Below, in pieces: positions 1 through 5,748 of a DNA stretch of 11,046 nt (its first letter is position 1; every line of letters starts with the position of its first letter). The stretch is taken from contig JAKADE010000059.1 in the NCBI GenBank assembly GCA_021820785.1, forward strand, positions 1 to 11,046. Reading direction: 5' to 3'. Position numbers and translations under genes: made by a program. The notes below the pieces were generated by a model that was not told the DNA's origin, searched no databases, and saw only the letters and a program-made list of their open reading frames with translations. Source of the stretch: Pseudomonadota bacterium. Its GTDB lineage: Bacteria; Pseudomonadota; Gammaproteobacteria; Steroidobacterales; Steroidobacteraceae.

Positions 1-1260
1 CGGCTGCCATCGCAGCGCCACCGCCGCGGCACCCACGCCGCACATCACGCCCACGACCAGGTACCGCATCCGGCGCGGCCGGGCGCGCTGCCAGCCGCCC
101 GCACCGTACCGGGCACCGGATCCGGGCGGATACATGCCGTGCAGCGGCGGCACGTCCTCGACCTCCATGAACGGGTTCATCGCATCGCGCACCAGCACGG
201 GCTCGGTCACCGTCGGCTCGGTCACCGTCGGCTCCGTCACCGTCGGCTCCGTCACCGTGCTCAACGGCTGCGGCGATGCACTGACCGCCGGCTCCGGCGC
301 CGCCGCCGGTGCACTGACCCGCCGCGCCGCGGGAGGCTCGCGCGATGCGTGCGCCGCGGCCGACCGCACGGCGGGCTCCGGCCCGTGCAGCCCCGCAACA
401 CCGCTCGACAGGTCCGCGAGTTCCGTCAGATCCAGGGCCAGCGTGGCATTCAAGGTCATCTCGAGCTCTTCGCTGACCTGATGCATCGAGGTCGGCCGTT
501 CATCGGCGCTCTTGGCCAGCATGCGCATGACCAGCTCGATCAGCTGCACGGGCGTCTGGCGCGCCGGCACGAGCTGCGGCACGGGTGTGTTCTGGACCTC
601 AATCGCATCGAAGTTGGGAAAATACGGTGGCTTGCCGGCCAACAGCTCATAGGCCATCGCGCCGAAACCATAGACGTCATCCGCGGGGCTGGCCGGCTCG
701 CCGCGCAGTTGCCCCGGACTTGCGGTAAAGGGCGAGCCGCCCCACGCGCGCGTCACGGCCTGCTCGGCGCCGGAACCGGGGAGCACCGCGGCCACGCCGA
801 AATCCGCGAGCTTCGCCCGTCCACTGCTGTCGAAGAGCACATTGCCCGGCTTCAGATCGCGGTGCACCACACCGCGCGCATGGGCATAGCCCAGGGCATT
901 GGCGACCTCGAGCAGCACGGGGACGATCTCGAGGTATCCCTTGCCGCGCAACCGGGCCAGCGTGCCCCCGACCGCGAGTTCCATCGGCAGCACGACACAG
1001 CCGTCGAGGCGCTCCGGCGGCAGCACCCGCAGAATGCCGGGATGACGCAGCAGCGCCGACGCCGCGTACTCCCGCTCGAGCGCCGCCCAGGCCTTCGGCG
1101 AGCGGGCCGCGGTCGGAGAGAGAATCTTCAGCGCCAGATCCACATCCGCCGTCTCATCGCTGACGCGCCAGACTTCGCTCTGTCCGCCGACACCGAGCCG
1201 CTCGATCAACGTGTAGCGGCCAACGTGTCTCGGCTGAACCACTGCCTGAACCTGCGACAT
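1..1260 (-). CDS. Hanks-type Ser/Thr protein kinase, membrane anchored; 3' end beyond window
   Basis: Eukaryotic-like Ser/Thr kinase, 420 residues visible, reading off the left edge with no stop. Visible kinase motifs: glycine-rich loop LGVGGQSEV (residues 22-30), ATP-binding Lys in ALKIL (K45), helix-C Glu in LEREY (probably E64), catalytic loop HRDLKPGN (133-140), DFG (153-155), the subdomain IX Asp in SPADDVYGFG, and the subdomain XI Arg in DERPT (R255). All catalytic residues are present, so an active kinase is expected. Odd point: the APE motif reads SPG (181-183), so its usual Glu is Gly. After the kinase domain (about 15-270) comes an Ala/Pro-rich linker with four TVTEP repeats, then a basic stretch and a hydrophobic segment (about 400-416) that is probably a single transmembrane helix; the rest, an expected extracytoplasmic domain, is not in the window. 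ATG at 1258-1260 is preferred over the adjacent ATG at 1261-1263 because of ribosome-binding-site spacing. The substrate is unknown. Confidence 0.93.
   Translation of the reverse strand, partial: MSQVQAVVQPRHVGRYTLIERLGVGGQSEVWRVSDETADVDLALKILSPTAARSPKAWAALEREYAASALLRHPGILRVLPPERLDGCVVLPMELAVGGTLARLRGKGYLEIVPVLLEVANALGYAHARGVVHRDLKPGNVLFDSSGRAKLADFGVAAVLPGSGAEQAVTRAWGGSPFTASPGQLRGEPASPADDVYGFGAMAYELLAGKPPYFPNFDAIEVQNTPVPQLVPARQTPVQLIELVMRMLAKSADERPTSMHQVSEELEMTLNATLALDLTELADLSSGVAGLHGPEPAVRSAAAHASREPPAARRVSAPAAAPEPAVSASPQPLSTVTEPTVTEPTVTEPTVTEPVLVRDAMNPFMEVEDVPPLHGMYPPGSGARYGAGGWQRARPRRMRYLVVGVMCGVGAAAVALRWQP
200..259 (-). repeat. Four tandem 15-bp units coding (TVTEP)x4 in kinase linker
   Basis: Four head-to-tail 15-bp units of the form ggctcSgtcaccgtS are nearly identical at the DNA level: units 1 and 2 are identical, and units 3 and 4 differ at one or two bases. 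Each encodes one TVTEP pentapeptide in the linker between the kinase domain and the transmembrane helix. Near-identity at silent positions suggests recent unit duplication. Copy number may vary between strains without shifting the frame, and the Thr residues are possible phosphorylation sites. The last two points are inference. Confidence 0.9.
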
Positions 1261-1263
1261 CAT

Positions 1264-1929
1264 TCCCTCCTGAGATGCACTCGAGCCATCGACTTCAGGA
1301 ATTTCCCGTCTCGCCCAGTGCCCCATTACCCGACTCTAGCATCATTGCGCAACGCTTCGCGAATGTCTCCGTTACCCAACGACTCAGAAATGAAACATTC
1401 GCATCGGGCCGCAGCGTGCCGCACGAACTATTCACGAACTTCTAACCAACACAACATTCAAGACGGACCCCAAAGACCCTATACAACCTTCGTCTCGAGC
1501 TGACTTCGGGGAATTCTCCGCCGGCACTCGAATCCGGCTGCGCGCATACGTGTGCCATCCTGACGCTGAATATGCGCTGAATACGCGGCGGCTCTCCCGG
1601 CAGCTTGCGAAACTCCCTGCACGCCTCTCGAACGGTCGTCATGCAGTCGCCGCACCGCCGCCCATCCCGCCATCACTCCCGACAGCCTCGCAATCCGCCG
1701 GGCGTCCACCGCCCGGGACGACGCTCACGACCAACATCCACACCGCCCTGGCCCCCCTCCAGCAGGACACCGATCACATCGGGCCTACCGTGGTCGGAAC
1801 GATCTTCTGCACTCGAGATGGGGCCTGCGTCGCGGCATGCCGGGAGGCGCGCCGCACCCGCATCGCGCAGCACTCGCGCTGCACCAGAGCGAACCAGGAA
1901 GGGACGTGAGCGACGGCGGTGCCGTCCAT
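1264..1929. other. Gene-free stretch upstream of the kinase, with two 11-bp-period direct repeats
   Basis: About 670 nt with no recognised gene. Short open frames exist on both strands, but none gives a recognisable protein, a good ribosome binding site or consistent GC-rich wobble positions. The part nearest the kinase (about 1320-1500) is less GC-rich than the flanking genes, as expected for a promoter region, but I could not fix -35/-10 boxes. Two direct repeats with an 11-bp period are visible: CACGAACT at 1422-1429 and 1433-1440, and CGCTGAATA at 1564-1572 and 1575-1583. One-helical-turn spacing is typical of tandem protein binding sites, but no regulator can be named. A small unrecognised protein or RNA here cannot be excluded. 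Confidence 0.5.
1266..1271 (-). promoter_or_regulatory. Ribosome binding site choosing between tandem ATG codons of the kinase
   Basis: On the minus strand AGGAGG stands before two adjacent ATG codons. It is 2 nt from the first (1263-1261) and 5 nt from the second (1260-1258). A 2-nt spacer is too short for efficient initiation, so the second ATG is the more likely start. The protein differs by only one Met. Confidence 0.75.
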
Positions 1930-1963
1930 AAAAAAGACCGGGACACCTCCGTGTCTCCCGGTC
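1930..1963 (-). terminator. Intrinsic terminator of the PEP-CTERM gene
   Basis: Read on the minus strand, a stem of 7 perfect pairs (1957-1963 with 1936-1942) continues through a 2-nt bulge into 4 more pairs (1951-1954 with 1943-1946), closing a GGAG tetraloop, and is followed directly by six T (1935-1930). It begins 17 nt after the stop codon of the PEP-CTERM gene. This is a textbook Rho-independent terminator. Confidence 0.92.
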
Positions 1964-1979
1964 ACGACCGTCGGGATGC

Positions 1980-2759
1980 TCAGCTCAGATGATGCCGAGC
2001 CCGACGACGCACGAACAACACCAGACCGAGCAGGCCCGCGCCGAACAGCGCCAGCGTGCCCGGCTCGGGCAGCGCCGTACCGGTGCCCGATCCGGAATCC
2101 GATCCGGGCGGCAACCCGGCCTGCGCGAACGCGAGAATGTCGATGCCATTGCCGGCCCGGCCGCCGCGACCGTTCGTCGACAGATCCGAGAACATCGACT
2201 GGTGACTGTTCTCGGTGTACATGAACGACAGCTGGTAGGTATTGCCGACACTGGTCGCTACGCTCTGCGAAAGCGCGTCATAGGCCATCATGGAGCCGTC
2301 ATACCAGCAGTTGCCGCTGGTAAATCCGGCACAGGCAAATGGCGAGCTGCTCAGCTGGCCGGAGAATGTCGCTCCGTAATTGTTCGCGTAGTTCCAGCCG
2401 AGCGGCGCGAGCTGTCCGGACGAGTCCATGTACGATCCGCCGGAGAAGTCGCCGTTGGCGAGCAGGTTGACGCTCGCCCCGGTGGTCATATCGACCAGCG
2501 ACACGTCGCCGAAGGAAATGTAGGCCGGATCATCGCGGAATGCGAAGGTGATCGCGGTATTCGCCAACGAGGCGTTGAAGTCGACCGACTCCATCACCGG
2601 CTTGCCGTGATTGATCATCTGCCCGCTCAGATCGAGGATCGCCCCACTCGGGGGCGGGTCGTTGATCGCCGTGGCGTGTGCCGTGCCGACAGCCAGCACG
2701 AGCGCCACCGGAAGAATGCCGGCTGCGCGACAGCCGAATTTCCCAGGTTTGAAACGCAT
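1980..2759 (-). CDS. PEP-CTERM sorting domain protein, exported
   Basis: Predicted exosortase substrate of 259 residues. An N-terminal Sec signal peptide (basic MRFKPGK, hydrophobic core about 13-25, cleavage probably after AHA or ATA near residue 28-31) is followed by a beta-rich domain with the NLLANGDFSGG motif seen in many PEP-CTERM proteins. It also has FGDVSLVD, WNYANNYGA and a C-x8-C pair (CAGFTSGNC), then a Gly/Ser-rich spacer. The C-terminus is the sorting signal: PEP at 231-233, a hydrophobic helix and the basic tail RRRARHH. By family knowledge the signal is recognised in the inner membrane by an exosortase and the protein is delivered to the surface or extracellular matrix; no exosortase gene is in the window. 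The start at 2759 is chosen because AAAGGAG lies 9 nt upstream and the signal peptide begins there; a longer in-frame start at 2873 would fall inside the promoter. Its molecular function is unknown. Confidence 0.93.
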   Translation of the reverse strand: MRFKPGKFGCRAAGILPVALVLAVGTAHATAINDPPPSGAILDLSGQMINHGKPVMESVDFNASLANTAITFAFRDDPAYISFGDVSLVDMTTGASVNLLANGDFSGGSYMDSSGQLAPLGWNYANNYGATFSGQLSSSPFACAGFTSGNCWYDGSMMAYDALSQSVATSVGNTYQLSFMYTENSHQSMFSDLSTNGRGGRAGNGIDILAFAQAGLPPGSDSGSGTGTALPEPGTLALFGAGLLGLVLFVRRRARHHLS

Positions 2760-2768
2760 CGTCGCTTT

Positions 2769-2775
2769 CTCCTTT
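2769..2775 (-). promoter_or_regulatory. Ribosome binding site fixing the PEP-CTERM gene start
   Basis: AAAGGAG on the minus strand lies 9 nt before the ATG at 2759. It supports this start over the in-frame upstream start at 2873, which would add 38 residues in front of the signal peptide. Confidence 0.85.
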
Positions 2776-2868
2776 CCGGCCTGCCCAGGTCCAGTCCTGA
2801 ACGGCGCGGTGAATCGCGTCACTTCATTTCCGTCGGGGCAAGTGCCGCAGACGGCCCGCGCCCCTCGG

Positions 2869-2884
2869 AGCAATATCCGTGCCG
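2869..2884 (-). promoter_or_regulatory. Sigma-54 (RpoN) -24/-12 promoter of the PEP-CTERM gene
   Basis: The minus strand reads CGGCACGGATATTGCT at 2884-2869. Against the sigma-54 consensus TGGCACG-N4-TTGCW it matches at every fixed position except the first, with exact spacing between the invariant GG (2883-2882) and GC (2871-2870). Transcription would begin near 2858, giving a leader of about 100 nt before the ATG at 2759. Family knowledge supports it: PEP-CTERM genes in exosortase-bearing Proteobacteria are often under sigma-54 control with the PrsK/PrsR two-component pair, which is not in this window. Confidence 0.85.
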
Positions 2885-3372
2885 GACCACCGCCAAATTA
2901 AGTAAAACATCGACTTACACCCAAGCAGCGCCGTCGTCATCCCGGAGTTGTATTGTTATTCGACAGGTCATGCCCATGTTGTTTCCTGCGGGTCTCCGAA
3001 TCCAACAGATTCTGCCGCCAAACGGAGACGCAGTGATGTCGCGAGCGTCCGTTTGCCGCGACAGATTTGAAGTGAGATCGATCGGGTGCGTCCGATTATC
3101 CAGACACATGTGCCATGTTGACACTTTCCCGTCCCGCAGTGCTCGAGTTGAATTGTAATTTTTTTCGACGTCAGGCAGTCACCACGTGCCTTCACTGCGG
3201 AATGTTTCATCTGCCGCGGCACTCCGGAGCAGCCTGCGTGAATCGAATACGAAGAGTCTGGTGCATGACTCGGGGCTATGACCCGCGAGGAGATGAAGGG
3301 CACAACCCGGTACGTACTCATGCCCACTGCGACGGGATGCGCGTCGGATCGCGCAGGAGGCATGTCCATTGA
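2885..3372. other. Gene-free stretch upstream of the sigma-54 promoter
   Basis: About 490 nt with no recognised gene; short frames on both strands lack recognisable sequence, good ribosome binding sites and coding-like wobble. It is less GC-rich than its neighbours. The inverted repeat TAAGT (2899-2903) N9 ACTTA (2913-2917) lies just upstream of the -24 element. Two related AT-rich patches, gagttgtattgttattcgac (2945-2964) and a similar one around 3143-3171 containing a run of seven T, could be activator sites for the sigma-54 promoter. This is inference; no binding protein can be assigned. Confidence 0.45.
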
Positions 3373-3373
3373 G

Positions 3374-3410
3374 CGCCCCGGGCGCGGCATTCAAGAGCCG
3401 CCGCGGGGCG
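3374..3410 (-). terminator. GC-rich hairpin, probable terminator of the membrane protein gene
   Basis: Seven pairs (3374-3380 with 3404-3410) and, after a small internal loop, five more (3384-3388 with 3397-3401) close an 8-nt loop. It lies about 65 nt downstream of the stop codon of the minus-strand membrane protein gene. There is no T run after it, so it may act weakly, Rho-dependently or as a 3'-end stabiliser. Confidence 0.5.
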
Positions 3411-3475
3411 GACATGTTGGCCCGATTCACCGCGCCCGCCCCCCGGTCTACGTGCCGAGCAGGCAGATCGGGGGA

Positions 3476-4099
3476 TCAACCCGGCACGGGTCGCAGGGAC
3501 CAGAGTCCGGCGAGCCACAAGGTCACGCCGGCAATGAGACTGCCCAGCGGAGATGCCGGACCGCCCGCGCTCGCAATCGGGTAGACCAGCGCCGTCACGA
3601 TCAGAACCGCCCCGGTCAGCACGTGAGTACGGTAACGAAACACCCGCGCCAGGGGCAGAAAGTGCAACCCCACAATGAACATGATGGCAGGCGCAATCCA
3701 CGCCTCGAGATTGAACCTGCGCAGCAAGAGGACAACGGCGCTCACCACGATCCATTGAAGCCCATTTATCGCGCGGAAATGACGCCTCATGCGCTGCGCT
3801 TGCGGGGTGTCGCGCAGGGCACGCATGGCGCTGCGCCGCGCCCGCAAGACCCGCCACGCGGACAGGCAAAGCAGGAGCGTGACGACGAGCACCAGGGCTA
3901 TGGCGATCCAGCCCTGCTGATGCGCGAGATGGTCGGCATTGAGAAGCCACAGGGCCCCGAACAGTGCAAAGAACAATGCGCCGATGGCAAGGCCTCCGGT
4001 TCGCGCATCCTGCAGAGTTGCTGCCGGGATCGAGCCCGACGGCCTGTCCAGTGGCGCGGGATCCGGGCGGTCTGAAATCGCTGAATATACGGGACTCAT
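3476..4099 (-). CDS. Uncharacterised six-helix inner-membrane protein
   Basis: A 207-residue protein that I do not recognise. A hydrophilic Pro/Asp-rich N-terminus (1-32) is followed by six predicted transmembrane helices at about 34-54, 64-86, 111-126, 133-152, 159-176 and 183-202. A basic loop (87-109, many Arg) joins helices 2 and 3 and is probably cytoplasmic by the positive-inside rule. No catalytic motif, metal site or transporter signature is evident. The start is supported by GAGGAG about 6 nt upstream of the ATG. The gene is transcribed divergently from the DGPF operon across a 290-nt region that holds a perfect 14-bp dyad 83 nt upstream of its ATG. Whether it is functionally linked to that operon is unknown. 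Confidence 0.85.
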   Translation of the reverse strand: MSPVYSAISDRPDPAPLDRPSGSIPAATLQDARTGGLAIGALFFALFGALWLLNADHLAHQQGWIAIALVLVVTLLLCLSAWRVLRARRSAMRALRDTPQAQRMRRHFRAINGLQWIVVSAVVLLLRRFNLEAWIAPAIMFIVGLHFLPLARVFRYRTHVLTGAVLIVTALVYPIASAGGPASPLGSLIAGVTLWLAGLWSLRPVPG

Positions 4100-4181
4100 G
4101 GTGGACTCCTCGTTCGTCGCAGTAACTTGAGGCTACGCCCTCGAATCGCGGTGCCTTAGTCACGCGCATCAGCCCTTTCGA

Positions 4182-4195
4182 GTGACATCTGTCAC
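4182..4195. promoter_or_regulatory. Palindrome GTGACA-TC-TGTCAC, operator candidate
   Basis: A perfect inverted repeat with 6-bp arms around two central bases. It lies between the divergent promoters, 83 nt before the membrane protein ATG and 194 nt before the first DGPF gene. Its size and symmetry fit a dimeric repressor or activator site. No regulator can be named and no matching regulator gene is in the window. Confidence 0.5.
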
Positions 4196-4264
4196 CGGGA
4201 CCGCGCTGAGAGGCACCGGGGCGTACATCGCGTGCCTGAGCCCTGGACAACCCGTTTCCTGCCT

Positions 4265-4289
4265 CTTCCCGCGGGCTGCCCGCAGGAAG
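4265..4289. other. Strong hairpin in the divergent intergenic region
   Basis: Outer arms cttcc (4265-4269) and ggaag (4285-4289) pair perfectly, then one C/A mismatch, then gcggg (4271-4275) pairs with cccgc (4279-4283) around a 3-nt loop. It lies upstream of the predicted start of the DGPF operon transcript and has no T run on either side. It could be a DNA-level binding site or part of an unannotated small RNA; the role is unknown. Confidence 0.4.
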
Positions 4290-4300
4290 GGTCCCGGCCA

Positions 4301-4336
4301 CCGGATCGAATTCCTCCGTCCGTCCTGTCGATCCGG
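4301..4336. repeat. Perfect 9-bp inverted repeat overlapping the ECF promoter -35 box
   Basis: The arm CCGGATCGA (4301-4309) is the exact reverse complement of TCGATCCGG (4328-4336), with an 18-nt spacer. The right arm includes four of the six bases of the candidate -35 box TGTCGA (4326-4331). The arrangement may be an operator that competes with the sigma factor, or chance in GC-rich DNA. Confidence 0.5.
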
Positions 4337-4352
4337 GCCGATCTCATTCGTC
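4326..4352 (+). promoter_or_regulatory. Candidate ECF42-type promoter of the DGPF operon
   Basis: TGTCGA (4326-4331), 17 nt, then CGTC (4349-4352). The ECF42 motif described in Streptomyces, as I recall it, is TGTCGA at -35 and CG(A/T)C at -10, and this sequence fits both boxes with usual ECF spacing. Transcription would start near 4358, about 20 nt before the ribosome binding site of the first DGPF gene. The operon's last gene encodes an ECF42 sigma factor, so positive autoregulation is predicted. Confidence 0.72.
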
Positions 4353-4389
4353 GTCTGAATCAGGTCACACTCACCGCGGAGACTCTGGC

Positions 4390-4773
4390 TTGAAATACCT
4401 CATCTTCATCCGTCACTGCGAATCCTTCCGCGAGGCCGGACCGCCGCAGGCGCTGATGGACGCCATGGGCGAGTTCGTGCAGCGCTCGCTGCGCTCCGGC
4501 GTACTCGTCGATACCGGCGGGCTGCTGCCGAGCCGCGAGGGAGCGCGCATCCGCCTCGAGAACGGGTGCATCCGGGTGCTCGACGGCCCGTTCACCGAGA
4601 GCAAGGAAGTCATCGGGGGCTGGGCCATCCTCAGCACCGATTCGCGCGCCGAAGCGATCCGCATTGCGCGCGAGTTCATGGAACTGCACCAGCGGCACTG
4701 GCCCGCGTTCGAGGGTGAATCGGAGCTCCGGCCGATGTACGAGCCCGGATGCGGGCCTGAGCCGCGCGCCTGA
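4390..4773 (+). CDS. DGPF-domain (YCII-related) protein 1
   Basis: A 127-residue small protein of the YCII-related family (Pfam PF03795), with a ferredoxin-like dimeric alpha/beta fold by family knowledge. It begins KYLIFIRH, has the signature DGPF at 65-68 followed by TESKEVIGGWAIL, and ends in the strand SELRPMYE; this matches the whole family layout. The start is TTG at 4390: GGAGA lies at 4378-4382 with a 7-nt spacer, the protein begins at the usual family position, and there is no ATG before the first beta strand. It is the first gene after the predicted ECF42 promoter and lies 19 nt before the next DGPF gene. The biochemical role of DGPF proteins is unknown; they typically occur next to ECF42 sigma genes. 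Confidence 0.9.
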   Translation: MKYLIFIRHCESFREAGPPQALMDAMGEFVQRSLRSGVLVDTGGLLPSREGARIRLENGCIRVLDGPFTESKEVIGGWAILSTDSRAEAIRIAREFMELHQRHWPAFEGESELRPMYEPGCGPEPRA

Positions 4774-4792
4774 GGCCCTGAAGGAGCGCCCC

Positions 4793-5152
4793 ATGAGAGT
4801 CATGATTCTAGTCAAGGCCACGGCCGACAGCGAAGCCGGCGAGCTGCCCTCGCCCGAGCGCCTGGCCGCCATGAGCGCCTACAACGAAAGCCTGATCAGG
4901 GCCGGCATCCTGCTCGCCGGCGAAGGACTGAAGCCGAGCCGGTGCGGCAAACGGGTGCGGTTCTCGGGCGAACGCCGGACCGTGACCGACGGGCCGTTCG
5001 GCGCCACCGGCGAACTCGTCGCCGGGTTCTGGCTCTGGGAGGTCCGCTCCCTGGAAGAAGCCCTGGAGTGGGTCCGGCGCTGCCCGAACCCGATGCCGGG
5101 AGACTCGGACATCGAGATCCGTCCGCTGTATGAAGCCGCGGATTTTTCCTGA
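4793..5152 (+). CDS. DGPF-domain (YCII-related) protein 2
   Basis: A 119-residue DGPF family member: MRVMILVKATADSEAGELPS at the N-terminus is the common beginning of this subfamily, DGPF is at 66-69, and the last strand is DIEIRPLYEAADF. ATG at 4793 is chosen because AAGGAG ends 6 nt before it; an in-frame frame extends upstream into the previous gene but lacks family similarity. It starts 19 nt after the first DGPF gene and is probably co-transcribed. It differs enough from proteins 1 and 3 in the operon to be an old paralogue and not a recent duplicate. The function of the family is not established; a heteromeric complex of the three is possible but only inferred. Confidence 0.92.
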   Translation: MRVMILVKATADSEAGELPSPERLAAMSAYNESLIRAGILLAGEGLKPSRCGKRVRFSGERRTVTDGPFGATGELVAGFWLWEVRSLEEALEWVRRCPNPMPGDSDIEIRPLYEAADFS

Positions 5153-5217
5153 GATCGCGCGGTGCGCACTCGGGCGGCCCTCGGCGGCCCGCGGAGGCGC
5201 CCCGGAGGAACGACAGC

Positions 5218-5694
5218 ATGGCTGAGAATACGGTCTGCCTCTGGTTCGACGGCGCCGCCGAGGCCGCGGCGCGGTTCTACGCCGCAACATTCCCGCGCAG
5301 CGCGGTCGGGGCCATCCTGCGCGCTCCGGGTGATGATCCGAACGGTACATGCGGCGAGGTGCTGACGGTGGAGTTCACCGTGCTCGGTGTCCGCTGCGTG
5401 GGCCTGAACGGCGCCCCCCGGTTCAAGCACACCGAGGCGTTCTCCTTCCAGGTGCTGACGGACGGTCAGGCCGAGACCGACCGGTACTGGAATGCCCTGC
5501 TCGACCACGGCGGGACCGAGAGCCAGTGCGGCTGGTGCAGGGACCGCTGGGGCATTTCCTGGCAGATCACCCCGCGCGCGCTGCTCGAGGCGCTGCGCGA
5601 CCCCGATCGTGACGCTGCCCGGCGCGCCTTCCAGGCCATGATGGGCATGACGAAGATCGACATTGCCGCGCTCGAGGCGGCGCGGCGTGGGTGA
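5218..5694 (+). CDS. PhnB-like VOC superfamily protein (3-demethylubiquinone methyltransferase-like)
   Basis: A 158-residue member of the glyoxalase/VOC group often annotated '3-demethylubiquinone-9 3-methyltransferase' (PF06983). That name is a misleading legacy; members are not proven methyltransferases. Family marks seen: CLWFDGAAEAAARFY (7-21), LTVEFTVLG (49-57), LNGAPRFKHTEAFSFQV (63-79), ETDRYWNALLDHGG (86-99), CGWCRDRWGISWQITP (104-119) and AMMGMTKIDIAALEAA (140-155). The length is normal for the family. GGAGGA lies 8 nt before the ATG. It sits between DGPF gene 2 (65-nt gap) and the YCII-like gene (54-nt gap) on the same strand, and such VOC genes are a known companion of ECF42/DGPF clusters. 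The substrate is unknown. Confidence 0.92.
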   Translation: MAENTVCLWFDGAAEAAARFYAATFPRSAVGAILRAPGDDPNGTCGEVLTVEFTVLGVRCVGLNGAPRFKHTEAFSFQVLTDGQAETDRYWNALLDHGGTESQCGWCRDRWGISWQITPRALLEALRDPDRDAARRAFQAMMGMTKIDIAALEAARRG

Positions 5695-5748
5695 TCCGGG
5701 CACGACCTGCCCGCCGCCGGGCTTCCCCACTACGAAGAGGAGACCGCC

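Noticed and set aside
139..1503. Long plus-strand open frame of 454 codons opposite the kinase
   Set aside because: It is the antisense shadow of the kinase: the minus strand encodes a full set of kinase motifs, while this frame gives an Arg/His-rich sequence with no family and no ribosome binding site.
1550..1909. Plus-strand 119-codon frame in the gene-free region
   Set aside because: No ribosome binding site, low-complexity Pro/Thr/Arg composition and no recognisable family. The wobble is partly GC-rich, so a gene is not fully excluded.
2760..2873. In-frame N-terminal extension of the PEP-CTERM gene
   Set aside because: It would place 38 hydrophilic residues before the signal peptide and start inside the -12 element of the promoter; the strong ribosome binding site points to 2759.
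1989..3158. Plus-strand open frame of 389 codons opposite the PEP-CTERM gene
   Set aside because: It runs through the terminator, the PEP-CTERM coding region and its promoter, and its product has no recognisable sequence.
118..4070. GATCCGGGCGG found three times (near 119, 2101 and 4060)
   Set aside because: All copies lie inside coding sequence of unrelated minus-strand genes and encode common Pro/Asp/Gly/Ser codons; expected by chance in GC-rich DNA.
3318..4301. Minus-strand 327-codon frame overlapping the membrane protein gene
   Set aside because: The alternative frame at 3476-4099 gives six regular hydrophobic helices and has a good ribosome binding site; this one has neither.
5218..5694. 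True 3-demethylubiquinone methyltransferase
   Set aside because: The protein is a small VOC-fold protein with no SAM-binding motif; the methyltransferase name is a legacy annotation of the family.
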